Positions 52,374-60,435 of a stretch of 64,000 nucleotides of DNA are shown here, piece after piece. Source of the DNA: Bacillota bacterium (GTDB taxonomy: Bacteria; Bacillota; UBA4882; UBA10575); NCBI GenBank assembly GCA_012727895.1, contig JAAYGG010000040.1, positions 1-64,000 on the forward strand, given 5' to 3'. Made by a program: the position numbers and the translations under genes. Each line of letters begins with the position of its first letter. The stretch's first letter is position 1. Below the pieces are notes generated by a model. It searched no databases and had not been told where the DNA came from. It was given only the letters and a program-made list of their open reading frames with translations.

Positions 52374-52538
52374 TTAAAACTTTTTGCCATTTGTCGCCAG
52401 GATCACCAGGATCAATAGCCCGGCGAGGATTAAGACATCGAGGGCGTTTGGGTAAAAGAGGCACTTGATCAAGACGATACCGGTGATGACAAGGAAGATG
52501 ATCTTCTCAATTTGGCGGAAATGGAAAAAGGGGTGCAA
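52374..52538 (-). CDS. Small hydrophobic membrane protein, unknown
   Basis: 54 aa from a TTG at 52538, which has an AGGAGG-type site eight bases upstream. Two hydrophobic segments (IEKIIFLVITGIVLIKCLF and ALDVLILAGLLILVILA) joined by a Tyr-Pro-Asn turn, ending in NGKKF. The frame can be read from an ATG at 52616 through a GC-rich palindromic stretch, but that part has poor coding character. Not recognised. It has its own terminator and lies between pnp and mraZ. Confidence 0.6.
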   Translation of the reverse strand: MHPFFHFRQIEKIIFLVITGIVLIKCLFYPNALDVLILAGLLILVILATNGKKF

Positions 52539-52643
52539 ATGCTCCTCCTCCTTCGGCTTCAGGATCCCTCCGGCGCCGCGCGTACGCGCGGTCCCCCCCG
52601 GCGCCGGCCACGGCATAACAGTATATTATATGAGAGGAGCATT

Positions 52644-52678
52644 AAAAAAGGAACCGAGCTTTCCCGGTTCCTTTTTTT
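52644..52678 (-). terminator. Terminator of pnp
   Basis: Stem AAGGAACCG / CGGTTCCTT with A and T runs on the two sides, overlapping the pnp stop codon. Works on both strands. Confidence 0.9.
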
Positions 52679-54782
52679 ATTGGGCCTTTTCCGCTTCCAG
52701 GAGTGCGGCCTTGCGTGAGAGGTTTATCCGCCCCAACCGGTCGATTTCGACCACCTTCACCAGGATCTCATCACCGGGTTTGACCACATCTTCCACGCGG
52801 GCCACCCTTTCTTTGGCCAGTTGCGAGATGTGTACCAGCCCTTCCTTGCCCGGCAGGACCTCGACAAAAGCGCCGAAATTCATCAGCCTGACCACTTTAC
52901 CCAGGTAGGTCTTGCCCACCTCCACATCGCTGGTGAGGTGTTCAATAATGGCCTTGGCTTTTTCCCCGGCCGCCTGATCAATGGCGGAAATATAGACGCG
53001 GCCGTCATCCTCGATATCAATCTCCGCCCCGGTTTCCTCAATAATCTTCCGGATGGTCTTGCCGCCGGGGCCAATCACATCCCGGATCCGGTCGGGGTCG
53101 ATCTCCATGATGATCATCCGCGGTGCGTATGGCGAAAGATCCGGGCGGGGCTCTGCGATCGCCTCTTCCATCTTCTCCATGATAAAGAGCCGTCCCCTTC
53201 TTGCCTGTTCCAGGGCTTGCTGGAGAATTTCCTTCCCGATCCCGGCAATCTTGATATCCATTTGGATGGCGGTGACCCCGTCCCTGGTTCCTGCCACCTT
53301 GAAGTCCATATCACCCAAATGGTCTTCCAACCCCTGAATATCCGAGAGGATGGTAAACCGCTCCTCGTGTTTGATCAGGCCCATGGCAATCCCGGCCACG
53401 TGTTTTCTGATTTTTACCCCGGCATCCATCAACGCCAAGGAACTCCCGCAAACACTCGCCTGCGAGCTGGAACCGTTGGATTCAAGGACTTCCGAGACCA
53501 CCCTGATGGTATAGGGGAAATCCTCCTCCGGCGGGATTACAGGCAACAATGCCCGTTCCGCCAAAGCGCCGTGACCGATATCCCGCCGCGCGGGGCTCCG
53601 CATCGGCCGGACCTCGCCCACACTGTAAGGGGGGAAATTATAGTGATGGATATAGCGTTTGGTGTCTTCTTCTCCCAGCCCGTCCAAGATCTGCTCTTCA
53701 CTAATCCGGCCCAGGGTGACAATGGAAAGGACCTGGGTCTGGCCACGGGTGAACAGTGCCGAACCGTGGGTGCGGGGGAGTAACCCCACTTCGCAGGTGA
53801 CCGGCCGGATCTCCTCCGGTTTCCTCCCGTCCACGCGGACCCCTTCCAGGGAGATCATCTTTCGGACCTCTTCTTTAATGATGGTATCCAAAACCCCGGA
53901 AATATCCTTCGCTTTTAAGGCGTACTCCTCTTCGCCCAGTTTTTCCTGGAAGTACTCGTGGGTCTCATCTTTGACCTCGTCCAGTTTGGCTTCGCGTTCC
54001 AGTTTCTCCGGGGTTTTCAAGGCCGCCAGCAGCTTGGGGGTGGCATACTCCTGCACCGCCGCGGCAATCTCCGGATCCGGCTCATCCGGTTCCACTTCAA
54101 TCTTAGACCGGCCGTGCTTCGCTACGATCTCTTCTTGAAAAGCCACGATCTTCTTGATCTCTTCATGGCCAAAAAAGATCGCATCGAGGATCACTTCTTC
54201 CGGCACCTCCTGGGCCCCGGCCTCCACCATAATTATGGCGTCTTTGGTACCGGCCACGATCAAATCCAGATCGCTCTTGTTGTTCTGTTCAGAGGTGGGG
54301 TTAATGAGAAACTTGCCGTCAACCCGCCCCACGTGCACCGCAGCCACCGGACCGGCAAACGGGATCTCCGAAAGGGAAAGGGCGAGCGATGCCCCGATCA
54401 GGCCCGTGGTGTCGGAGGGGCAATCGGGTTCGACCGACAAGACGGTCACCACCACCTGGATGTCACGGGTGAAGTTCTTCGGGAAGAGCGGGCGGATTGA
54501 ACGGTCAATGGCCCGTGCCGCCAAAATGGCGCTCTCCGGCGGCCTTCCCTCCCGCCGCAAAAAGCTGCCGGGGATCTTCCCCACAGAATAGAGGCGTTCC
54601 TCGTAGTCGACCAGGAGCGGTAAGAAATCCACCCCTTCTCTGGGTTCTGCGGCGACGACTGCTGTGACTAGTAAAACCGTATCTCCGTACCTGATTAAGA
54701 CAGAACCGTTGGCCTGTTTGGCTACTTTCTCTATCTCAAAAACCAACGGCTTGCCGGCCAGGTCGATTTGGTATTTTTCCAA
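52677..54782 (-). CDS. pnp: Polyribonucleotide nucleotidyltransferase (PNPase)
   Basis: Phosphorolytic 3'-5' exoribonuclease of RNA turnover. 701 aa. Two RNase PH cores, the second with [21 protein letters not shown]; a KH domain around 552-615 ([17 protein letters not shown]); and an S1 domain from about 622 ([20 protein letters not shown]). Starts at TTG (54782) nine bases after GGGAGG. It follows rpsO, the usual order. Confidence 0.97.
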   Translation of the reverse strand: MEKYQIDLAGKPLVFEIEKVAKQANGSVLIRYGDTVLLVTAVVAAEPREGVDFLPLLVDYEERLYSVGKIPGSFLRREGRPPESAILAARAIDRSIRPLFPKNFTRDIQVVVTVLSVEPDCPSDTTGLIGASLALSLSEIPFAGPVAAVHVGRVDGKFLINPTSEQNNKSDLDLIVAGTKDAIIMVEAGAQEVPEEVILDAIFFGHEEIKKIVAFQEEIVAKHGRSKIEVEPDEPDPEIAAAVQEYATPKLLAALKTPEKLEREAKLDEVKDETHEYFQEKLGEEEYALKAKDISGVLDTIIKEEVRKMISLEGVRVDGRKPEEIRPVTCEVGLLPRTHGSALFTRGQTQVLSIVTLGRISEEQILDGLGEEDTKRYIHHYNFPPYSVGEVRPMRSPARRDIGHGALAERALLPVIPPEEDFPYTIRVVSEVLESNGSSSQASVCGSSLALMDAGVKIRKHVAGIAMGLIKHEERFTILSDIQGLEDHLGDMDFKVAGTRDGVTAIQMDIKIAGIGKEILQQALEQARRGRLFIMEKMEEAIAEPRPDLSPYAPRMIIMEIDPDRIRDVIGPGGKTIRKIIEETGAEIDIEDDGRVYISAIDQAAGEKAKAIIEHLTSDVEVGKTYLGKVVRLMNFGAFVEVLPGKEGLVHISQLAKERVARVEDVVKPGDEILVKVVEIDRLGRINLSRKAALLEAEKAQ

Positions 54783-54820
54783 CTATCAAAACCTCCCTTT
54801 TTCTGAGCTGTACAGAAAGA

Positions 54821-54840
54821 AAAGCGGGACCTCCCGCTTT
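54821..54840 (-). terminator. Hairpin between rpsO and pnp
   Basis: Stem AAAGCGGGA / TCCCGCTTT with a two-base loop and TCTTTCT after it. In rpsO-pnp operons this hairpin attenuates read-through or is an RNase III site; both are possible here. Confidence 0.65.
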
Positions 54841-54844
54841 TTGG

Positions 54845-55114
54845 TTATTTCCGCAGCCCGAGGCGTTCCACGATCGCCCGATACCGCTGGATATCCTTTT
54901 TCTGCAGGTAATTGAGTAATCCCCGGCGTTGTCCCACCATTTTCAGCAAGCCCCTGCGAGAATGGAAATCCTTCTTATGGACCTTCAAGTGCTCGGTCAA
55001 TTGATTGATCCTCTCGGTCAAAATGGCGATCTGGACCTCCGGGGAACCGGTGTCGTTCTCATTGATCCTGAACTTCTCAATCAACTGCTGCTTGCCTGCC
55101 TGGCTCAAAGCCAC
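54845..55114 (-). CDS. rpsO: 30S ribosomal protein S15
   Basis: 89 aa, the exact S15 length when started at the GTG at 55114, with AGGAGG eight bases upstream. A frame starting three codons earlier uses the GTG of the AGGAGGTG site itself and is not real. Motifs: [41 protein letters not shown]15 binds the 16S central domain. Confidence 0.97.
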   Translation of the reverse strand: MALSQAGKQQLIEKFRINENDTGSPEVQIAILTERINQLTEHLKVHKKDFHSRRGLLKMVGQRRGLLNYLQKKDIQRYRAIVERLGLRK

Positions 55115-55247
55115 TTTTTTCACCTCCTCTTGTCGTTCATCCCTTGCCCGAGAAGACCGGCGGAGGGGCGGTAATCCCAGCCAAGGGTCGGCAAAAAAAC
55201 CACTGAGTAAATTTTATCATAGTTCGCGGGAAGTGTAAACATTTAGA

Positions 55248-57815
55248 TTATTCCACGCCCCGGCGGTAATGACCGCGGGTTGTTTTTCTCCCGGTTATTG
55301 CCTCAACCTCCTGCCAGAGCCCGGGGGTAGCGCCGCGGGTACCGTCGCGGGTATCGCCACGGGAAACGCCGCGGGGACCGCGAATGACCCTGTTCTCCAG
55401 GGCCTTCTGAAAAAGGAGGATTAAGCGGGCGGCAACCGGCGCCCGGTAAAAACGGAGATCCAAACGGAGCCCGATCCCCTTTTCCCGCAAAGCCGGCAAC
55501 TCGCCGAGCAAGGAAAGATCGTGGCTGTTTATCAGGTGGCTGCGGCAAAACTCGTCGCAGACCAAGGGGAAAACATAGCCTTTTTTATCCTGCAATTCGT
55601 ACCGGGCCCGGCGGCAAGGCCGGCTGCAGGCGGCCGGGGGCTGCCGGGCGCTGAAGGCGCCCACCGGGCAGAACTGGGAGACCATCAGTTCCAAAGAGGC
55701 GAAGACCAGGATCTCCAGTTCCAACCCGGAAAACCTCCGGGCGGTAAAGAAAGGTTCAAGCTCCGCAGCGGAGAGTTCCGGGGAAAGGGTGAACCCGCGG
55801 ACCCGGGGGTCGCCGGCCCAGAAGAGACCGGCGGCCGTGTTAAATGTGTAAAGGGGATAATTGATATAAAGCGGCAGATCGGTCTCTTCCTTCATCAGTT
55901 GGTAACTGCCGGCATGGGAGACCAGCACCCCGTCGGGGGGATAACTCCGGGCAACCTCCAGGTAGGTTTCGACCCGCTCCCGCTCCCGTTCCCGGGTAAT
56001 CCGTGGCAAGGCCAGCACCGGGCTGATCCCGGCCTGGCGGCAGGCGGCCACCGCCCGGGCCAGGGATGTTTCATCCCAGACGGCGCCGGGGAGAAGGCTC
56101 TCACCGCCAAAGATGATCCGCGCGATCCCCGGGCCTAAGCCGGCGGCGGTCTCAACGGTCTCCAGGTCGCCGGCGAAGACCACCAGGGAAGAAGGGCCGC
56201 TGCGGTCCGGGCCCTTCTCCCAGGCCAGCGCCTTTGCCATTGCCTCCCGCGCCAGAGGGAGGCGATAACTCCCGTCCAGCCTGGCTTTGCTCAAGGCCGC
56301 TACCGCTTCCTTCCGCACCTGGTGGATCCGGCTGAAAGACAGCATCGGCTCGCCGGTGATCTCCCCATGGAAATCCTTGACCACAAAGGGGGTATCCCCC
56401 AACCGGCAGAGGTGCTCCTCTAAAACCCCGGGGGTTAAGGGGAGCCGGCGCGCCCTTTCCGCCGGTCCGGCCGAGCTTACGGTCGCCGTATGCCCCTGGT
56501 AATCATCGATGGTGACCGTCAAGGGGGCCCCCGGCGCCACCCGGGCTCTAATCCTGCACTCGACTTTGCCGGGCCCGGAATCCGCCCGTAACAGGCGGTG
56601 GTACTCCTGCTGGAAGCGGCGGGAGTTGACAAGGAAGACCCGGTCCCCGGGTTGCACCGGTTCAGCCAGGGGAAAAACCGCCTCCGGCTTCTCCTTCCCC
56701 GTCTCCAGGAGAAGCTCCCGGAGGAGCACCCGCCGCCGCCCGCCTTTACTCGTCCAGATCTCGATCTCATCTCCCTCCGCCAGTTCCTCAACGAGGGTTA
56801 CCCGGCAAGAGCGACGCTCCCGGTCATATTCCTTTACCCGTCCGGTAAAGAACCCCCGGTTGCTTGGACGGGCGGCGGCGCTCAAATCCGGGCCGGGGTC
56901 CCCTTCCAGGTACCCGGAGGAAAGGTCCCGGTTAAAAACGGAAAAAGCCGTTTTTTCCTCTTCCGGCAAGACCCGGAAAGCCCGGGGGTCTTCCGCCAGG
57001 CGGTCCAGAGCCCGCCGGTAGATCTGCGTGACCGCTGCAACATACTGGGGGTTCTTCATCCGTCCTTCTATCTTCAAACTGGCGACCCCGGCGGCGACCA
57101 CCTCCGCCAGGTGCGGCAGGAGGAAAAGATCTTTAATTGACAAGGGATGAAACGGGGCGCCGGCGCCCGGCAGGGTTTTCCCGGGCTGCCCGTTTTCCAG
57201 CAACTCATACTCCATCCGGCAGGGCTGGGTACAGGCGCCGCGGTTGCCGCTCCTCCCCCCGACCATACTGCTGAAGAGGCAGGCGCCGGAGTAAGAGACG
57301 CAGAGGGCGCCGTGGACAAAAACCTCCAATTCCAGGCGGGTTGCCTCCTTAATCGCCTTAATCTCCGCCAGGGAAACCTCGCGGGCCAGGATAACCCGGT
57401 GAAAGCCGGCCTCTTGCAAAAAACGAACCCCTGCGGCGTCATGAATGGTCATCTGGGTGCTGGCATGCAGGGGCAGGTCCGGCCAGAGTTTCCGGGCCAG
57501 GGCGGCAACGCCAAAATCCTGGAGGATGATCCCGTCCACTCCCAAACTATAAATGTAGTTGATCTCTTCCAACACCGCCGGCAACTCCGCCTCTTTAATC
57601 AGGGTATTGACGGCGACGTAGATCTTTTTCCCCCTGACGTGCAGGTAATCGGCGGCGCGGGCCATTTGTTCCCTGTCAAAATTCTGGGCATAGCGGCGGG
57701 CGCTGAAGGCCTTAGCGCCTAAGTACACCGCGTCGGCGCCGGCGGCGACCGCCGCCCGTAGGGATTCCTCATCACCGGCCGGAGCTAAAAGCTCCGGCTT
57801 AATCTGCTTCTCCAT
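55248..57815 (-). CDS. Peptidase U32-family protein with DUF3656
   Basis: 855 aa. Residues 1-300 form a U32 TIM-barrel domain: LLAPAGDEESLRAAVAAGAD, LHASTQMTIHD, FVHGALCVSYSG, and the Cys cluster SGNRGACTQPCR. The middle (about 370-490) matches DUF3656, and the C-terminal part repeats U32-like Cys motifs. Relatives (YhbU/RlhA) modify 23S rRNA or have been called collagenases; peptidase activity is doubtful. The tail carries a 12-bp repeat coding R-G-x-T, then ITGRKTTRGHYRRG, the family's C-terminal signature. It overlaps the NIF3-like gene by 17 bp. Confidence 0.9.
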   Translation of the reverse strand: MEKQIKPELLAPAGDEESLRAAVAAGADAVYLGAKAFSARRYAQNFDREQMARAADYLHVRGKKIYVAVNTLIKEAELPAVLEEINYIYSLGVDGIILQDFGVAALARKLWPDLPLHASTQMTIHDAAGVRFLQEAGFHRVILAREVSLAEIKAIKEATRLELEVFVHGALCVSYSGACLFSSMVGGRSGNRGACTQPCRMEYELLENGQPGKTLPGAGAPFHPLSIKDLFLLPHLAEVVAAGVASLKIEGRMKNPQYVAAVTQIYRRALDRLAEDPRAFRVLPEEEKTAFSVFNRDLSSGYLEGDPGPDLSAAARPSNRGFFTGRVKEYDRERRSCRVTLVEELAEGDEIEIWTSKGGRRRVLLRELLLETGKEKPEAVFPLAEPVQPGDRVFLVNSRRFQQEYHRLLRADSGPGKVECRIRARVAPGAPLTVTIDDYQGHTATVSSAGPAERARRLPLTPGVLEEHLCRLGDTPFVVKDFHGEITGEPMLSFSRIHQVRKEAVAALSKARLDGSYRLPLAREAMAKALAWEKGPDRSGPSSLVVFAGDLETVETAAGLGPGIARIIFGGESLLPGAVWDETSLARAVAACRQAGISPVLALPRITRERERERVETYLEVARSYPPDGVLVSHAGSYQLMKEETDLPLYINYPLYTFNTAAGLFWAGDPRVRGFTLSPELSAAELEPFFTARRFSGLELEILVFASLELMVSQFCPVGAFSARQPPAACSRPCRRARYELQDKKGYVFPLVCDEFCRSHLINSHDLSLLGELPALREKGIGLRLDLRFYRAPVAARLILLFQKALENRVIRGPRGVSRGDTRDGTRGATPGLWQEVEAITGRKTTRGHYRRGVE
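55331..55378 (-). repeat. 12-bp in-frame tandem repeat in the U32 gene tail
   Basis: Four units with the pattern cgccgcggg plus three variable bases, coding the R-G-x-(S/T) tetrapeptides of the C-terminal tail. The array keeps the reading frame. Confidence 0.7.
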
Positions 57816-58773
57816 TTCTTTCCACCCGTATCAGCCCGGAACAGGGGATAATCTCAATACCGGCGGCGGCCACTTTGTCAAGGAAAAGATTCATCCCCAG
57901 CGAGTCGCTGGCGATATGCCCGGCAATCACAACCCGGATATGATTCTCCTTGGCCGCTTTCCGGTTCTTATCACTCAGGTGCATGCAGACCAGGGTGCCG
58001 ACGCCGGCTTTGGCCCATTGGGCGAACATCTCCGGCGAGCCGCCGGTACCCCCGGTCATCTCCACCACAATCTTCCCGGCCCGTAAGCGCTCGCCTCCGG
58101 GATCAAGGGGCTGCGGGCCCACGCCCAACTTGGCGGCTTCCTTGTATTCGGCGATCGTGAGCAGCGCCTCAACGATCTCGCCGACCGTCTTTGGCTGCTC
58201 CCGGTCAAGAAACTCCTGGAGGTAAGTGGTGACGCAATTGTCCGACGGGGTGTGGACGCACATCAACATATAATCCAGCAGGCGGGCGGCATCCACCACC
58301 CGGTTGTGGTTTTGAGGGAGAAGGCCCCTTCTCACCTCTTGAATCCGGTCGGCCAGAACCCCCTCTGCCAGGTTGATGGGGATCCCGTAGGCCGCCATAA
58401 AGTCTTCCTGCAACGGCATAACCTTATAAAGTTGGGCCAAAGCCCGTCCCGCCGGGTGGTGGGAGAGCAAAAGGTCCACCGGTTTCCCCCTGTCGGCCAG
58501 GCGTTCCGCCAGGAGCACCTCGCCCACGCCGATATCGATCCCGGCCAGGATCCGTTTTATCTCCCGCTCGGGGTCGCCCGCCAGGATCCGGGTGTCCGCA
58601 TAGGGGTTTTCCAGGCTGTCCAGGTCAAAAAACTCCTTTTGTGCCGGTTTGCACTCTTCCCAGCTTTTTTTGGCTTCATCAAGAACCCGCTGGACATCTT
58701 CACTGGGACGGGGATCCTTTTCGATCCCGGTCTTAATCGCCAGTTGGTACAGGTCCTTTAATTTCAATGCCAT
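57799..58773 (-). CDS. NIF3-like (NGG1p-interacting factor) metal-binding family protein
   Basis: 324 aa from the ATG at 58773, with AAGGAGAGG just upstream. Family features: a GIDIGVGEVLLAERL segment, LLSHHPAGR with a His pair, and a C-terminal half with CMHLSDKNRKAAKENHIRVV and AGHIASDSLGMN. NIF3 proteins bind two metals; their reaction is unknown. It sits between cvpA and the U32 gene with a small overlap. Confidence 0.82.
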   Translation of the reverse strand: MALKLKDLYQLAIKTGIEKDPRPSEDVQRVLDEAKKSWEECKPAQKEFFDLDSLENPYADTRILAGDPEREIKRILAGIDIGVGEVLLAERLADRGKPVDLLLSHHPAGRALAQLYKVMPLQEDFMAAYGIPINLAEGVLADRIQEVRRGLLPQNHNRVVDAARLLDYMLMCVHTPSDNCVTTYLQEFLDREQPKTVGEIVEALLTIAEYKEAAKLGVGPQPLDPGGERLRAGKIVVEMTGGTGGSPEMFAQWAKAGVGTLVCMHLSDKNRKAAKENHIRVVIAGHIASDSLGMNLFLDKVAAAGIEIIPCSGLIRVERNGEAD

Positions 58774-58796
58774 CGCCTCTCCTTCCAAACTAATAT

Positions 58797-58868
58797 ACCG
58801 CTATAACCACTGGTATATGCTGCAAGCAACATGCCGCTATAACCCTGGCAATGTACGCGCAGCAACAT
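58797..58868. repeat. Two 36-bp direct repeats upstream of the NIF3-like gene
   Basis: Copies at 58797-58832 and 58833-58868, each of form CCGCTATAACC...GCAACAT, with a third partial start (ACCGGAT) after them. They lie between the cvpA stop and the NIF3-like start. Confidence 0.65.
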
Positions 58869-58883
58869 ACCGGATACGCTACG

Positions 58884-59777
58884 TTAAAACCCGTAATACT
58901 CGCTGAACTCGCCGAGCTCGCTGAACCCGCTGAATCCGGGGAAAGTCCCGAATCCCTCCGGACGGCTTTTACCACAGACGGGGCAGGGCAGCATGGGGTA
59001 GACCGGAACCGGTTCGGGCCAAACCTGGCAGTTGATCCCGGTCAGGGCGGTGTTTCTATCATATACGCAACGGCGGTAAAAAAGGTGGTACCCTTCGAAG
59101 GTTAAACACCCGTCGCTCACCCGTCCACAGGAAGTACACTGGAAACGGGGGAAATGAAACGCACCCTGCTTTTCCTTGCCTTGGTACCGGACTCTGCCGC
59201 CACAGGCGATACAGGTGCTTCCATCCAGATCTTCATTTCTAACCCTCCGGATCTGCACCCCTTCCGGGGTCAGAAAAAAACGGGGCACTTCCGCCGGCAA
59301 GACCTCTTCCTGGAGAAAATAGAAGAACGGCGTGATTTTCAAGACATCTTCGGCCAGATCCGATTCGTACAAGGGTTTCTTCAGGGTATCCCAAGGCAGG
59401 GAGGCCATTAACAGGAGAATAAGGACCCAGACCAGCAAGACCTTTAAACCGCCAAAGATCGCCCCGGCCACCCCGTCAATAAAAAAAACCGGAGTTGATA
59501 CGGCCGTCTCCTGCCATCGCAAACCCAGATAGGCCATTACCGAACTGATGCCGACAACCAGGACGATAAAGGCAAGGATTTTGCCGAGGTTCTCTGAGAT
59601 ATTGAGCCAACCGGTCAGAGCGGTTCCCAATCCCGAACAATAGCGAAAGGCCAGCACCAATGCGAGAATTGACCCGCCTAAGCCAAAAAGCTGCTGAACA
59701 AGGCCGCTTCTAAAACCCCGGTGGACATAGATGAGCAGGGAGATAATAATAGCCCAGTCCAAGCCGTTCATTATCAT
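58884..59777 (-). CDS. CvpA-family membrane protein with C-terminal zinc-ribbon-like domain
   Basis: 297 aa. Residues 1-140 are a CvpA domain with four membrane segments (WAIIISLLIYVHRGFRSGLV; GLGGSILALVLA). Residues 190-290 add a Cys-rich region with CIACGG, CTSCG and CPVCGK, two or three potential zinc ribbons, not part of ordinary CvpA (about 165-180 aa). The C-terminal end has a 9-bp repeat coding F-S-G/F-S-E units. Position behind zapA and pheT is the usual Firmicute arrangement; CvpA function in cell envelope or colicin-like export is not clear. Confidence 0.82.
   Translation of the reverse strand: MIMNGLDWAIIISLLIYVHRGFRSGLVQQLFGLGGSILALVLAFRYCSGLGTALTGWLNISENLGKILAFIVLVVGISSVMAYLGLRWQETAVSTPVFFIDGVAGAIFGGLKVLLVWVLILLLMASLPWDTLKKPLYESDLAEDVLKITPFFYFLQEEVLPAEVPRFFLTPEGVQIRRVRNEDLDGSTCIACGGRVRYQGKEKQGAFHFPRFQCTSCGRVSDGCLTFEGYHLFYRRCVYDRNTALTGINCQVWPEPVPVYPMLPCPVCGKSRPEGFGTFPGFSGFSELGEFSEYYGF
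58899..58934 (-). repeat. 9-bp in-frame repeat at the cvpA C-terminus
   Basis: Four units of TTCAGCGAG-type sequence coding FSG, FSE, LGE, FSE just before the C-terminal YYGF. It adds the fourth in-frame minisatellite in the window. Confidence 0.7.
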
Positions 59778-59833
59778 TGGTTCCCCCTTGTCGCCGGGAA
59801 ATCACTGCGCCTTTTATCGTTCCGCACCCGCCA

Positions 59834-60112
59834 TTATTTTGCTTCTTGTAATAATTTTACCATCTTTTCGTGTTCCATACGAAGCTGCTGCAGTTCATCG
59901 GTGACCTGTAAAGCGACTAAGACCGCCAGTTGGGTTTTGGATAGCTTGGCATTACCGTGGGCAGCCGAAACCGCTTCAATTCTTTTTTCGACATTTTTAA
60001 TGAGATCATTAATGTAATCCTCCGGCGCGGAACCGACAATCGTGTAATCGTCCCCCATTATCCGTACTGTCACCCGGTTTTCTCCCTGCCGCTCATTTTT
60101 TCTGGTCAGCAA
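59834..60112 (-). CDS. zapA: Cell division protein ZapA
   Basis: Promotes FtsZ bundling at the division site. About 92 aa when started at TTG 60112. The globular domain NRVTVRIMGDDYTIVG and the C-terminal coiled coil (ALQVTDELQQLRMEHEKMVKLLQEA) are clear. The start is uncertain: GTG at 60073 with GGGAG eight bases upstream (M-T-V-R-I) is the main alternative; the frame to 60178 is longer than the family. It follows pheT, the typical neighbour. Confidence 0.87.
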   Translation of the reverse strand: MLTRKNERQGENRVTVRIMGDDYTIVGSAPEDYINDLIKNVEKRIEAVSAAHGNAKLSKTQLAVLVALQVTDELQQLRMEHEKMVKLLQEAK

Positions 60113-60254
60113 GATCTCCACCACCCAAGGCCGGGGTGTTTTCCTCCGCGCACCCGGCGCCATTAAAGTATTAGGCAAAAGATCTTAAACTCCTGCACCG
60201 GAAGAAGGAGAACCAAGACTCGTACAAAAAATGAACAAAGGCAATGCCGGGAAA

Positions 60255-60350
60255 TAAAAACCCCTCCTTGGGAAAGGAGAATCCCTTCTTGAAACTGAAA
60301 ACCCATCCTTAAAATTGAAAACCCCTCCTTGGATTGAAAATCCCTCCTTC
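60255..60350. repeat. Five irregular copies of an AAAACCCCTCCTTG-like unit
   Basis: Copies start near 60255, 60279, 60297, 60317 and 60335, about 17-24 bp apart, each with A-run plus (C/T)CC(C/A)TCCTT. On the minus strand they read as AAGGAGGGGTTTT-type words. Confidence 0.6.
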
Positions 60351-60388
60351 GCAAGGACTTTTAGGGCTCCGTGGGAAGGAGGGATTTT
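60337..60388 (-). terminator. Strong hairpin downstream of pheT
   Basis: Arms AAAATCCCTCCTTC and GAAGGAGGGATTTT, 14 bp, loop about 24 bp, with T run on the plus side. It probably terminates pheT, perhaps partly, because zapA follows. Confidence 0.6.
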
Positions 60389-60435
60389 TAAAACTACTTC
60401 ACAAAACCGGCTTTACGCCCCCGGCGGGCTGCCGG

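Larger units (their letters stand above)
60113..60435. other. Intergenic region between pheT and zapA with repeat hairpins
   Basis: About 320 bp. Holds a five-copy CCCTCCTT-type repeat (60255-60350) and a strong hairpin (60337-60388). No gene was supported; a 63-codon minus frame through the repeats has no ribosome site. Confidence 0.5.

Noticed and set aside
52821-53783. Plus-strand frame of 320 codons opposite pnp
   Set aside because: Antisense shadow of PNPase, no ribosome site or family features.
60163-60354. 63-codon minus frame through the CCCTCCTT repeats
   Set aside because: Composition follows the repeat, with no ribosome site and no family.
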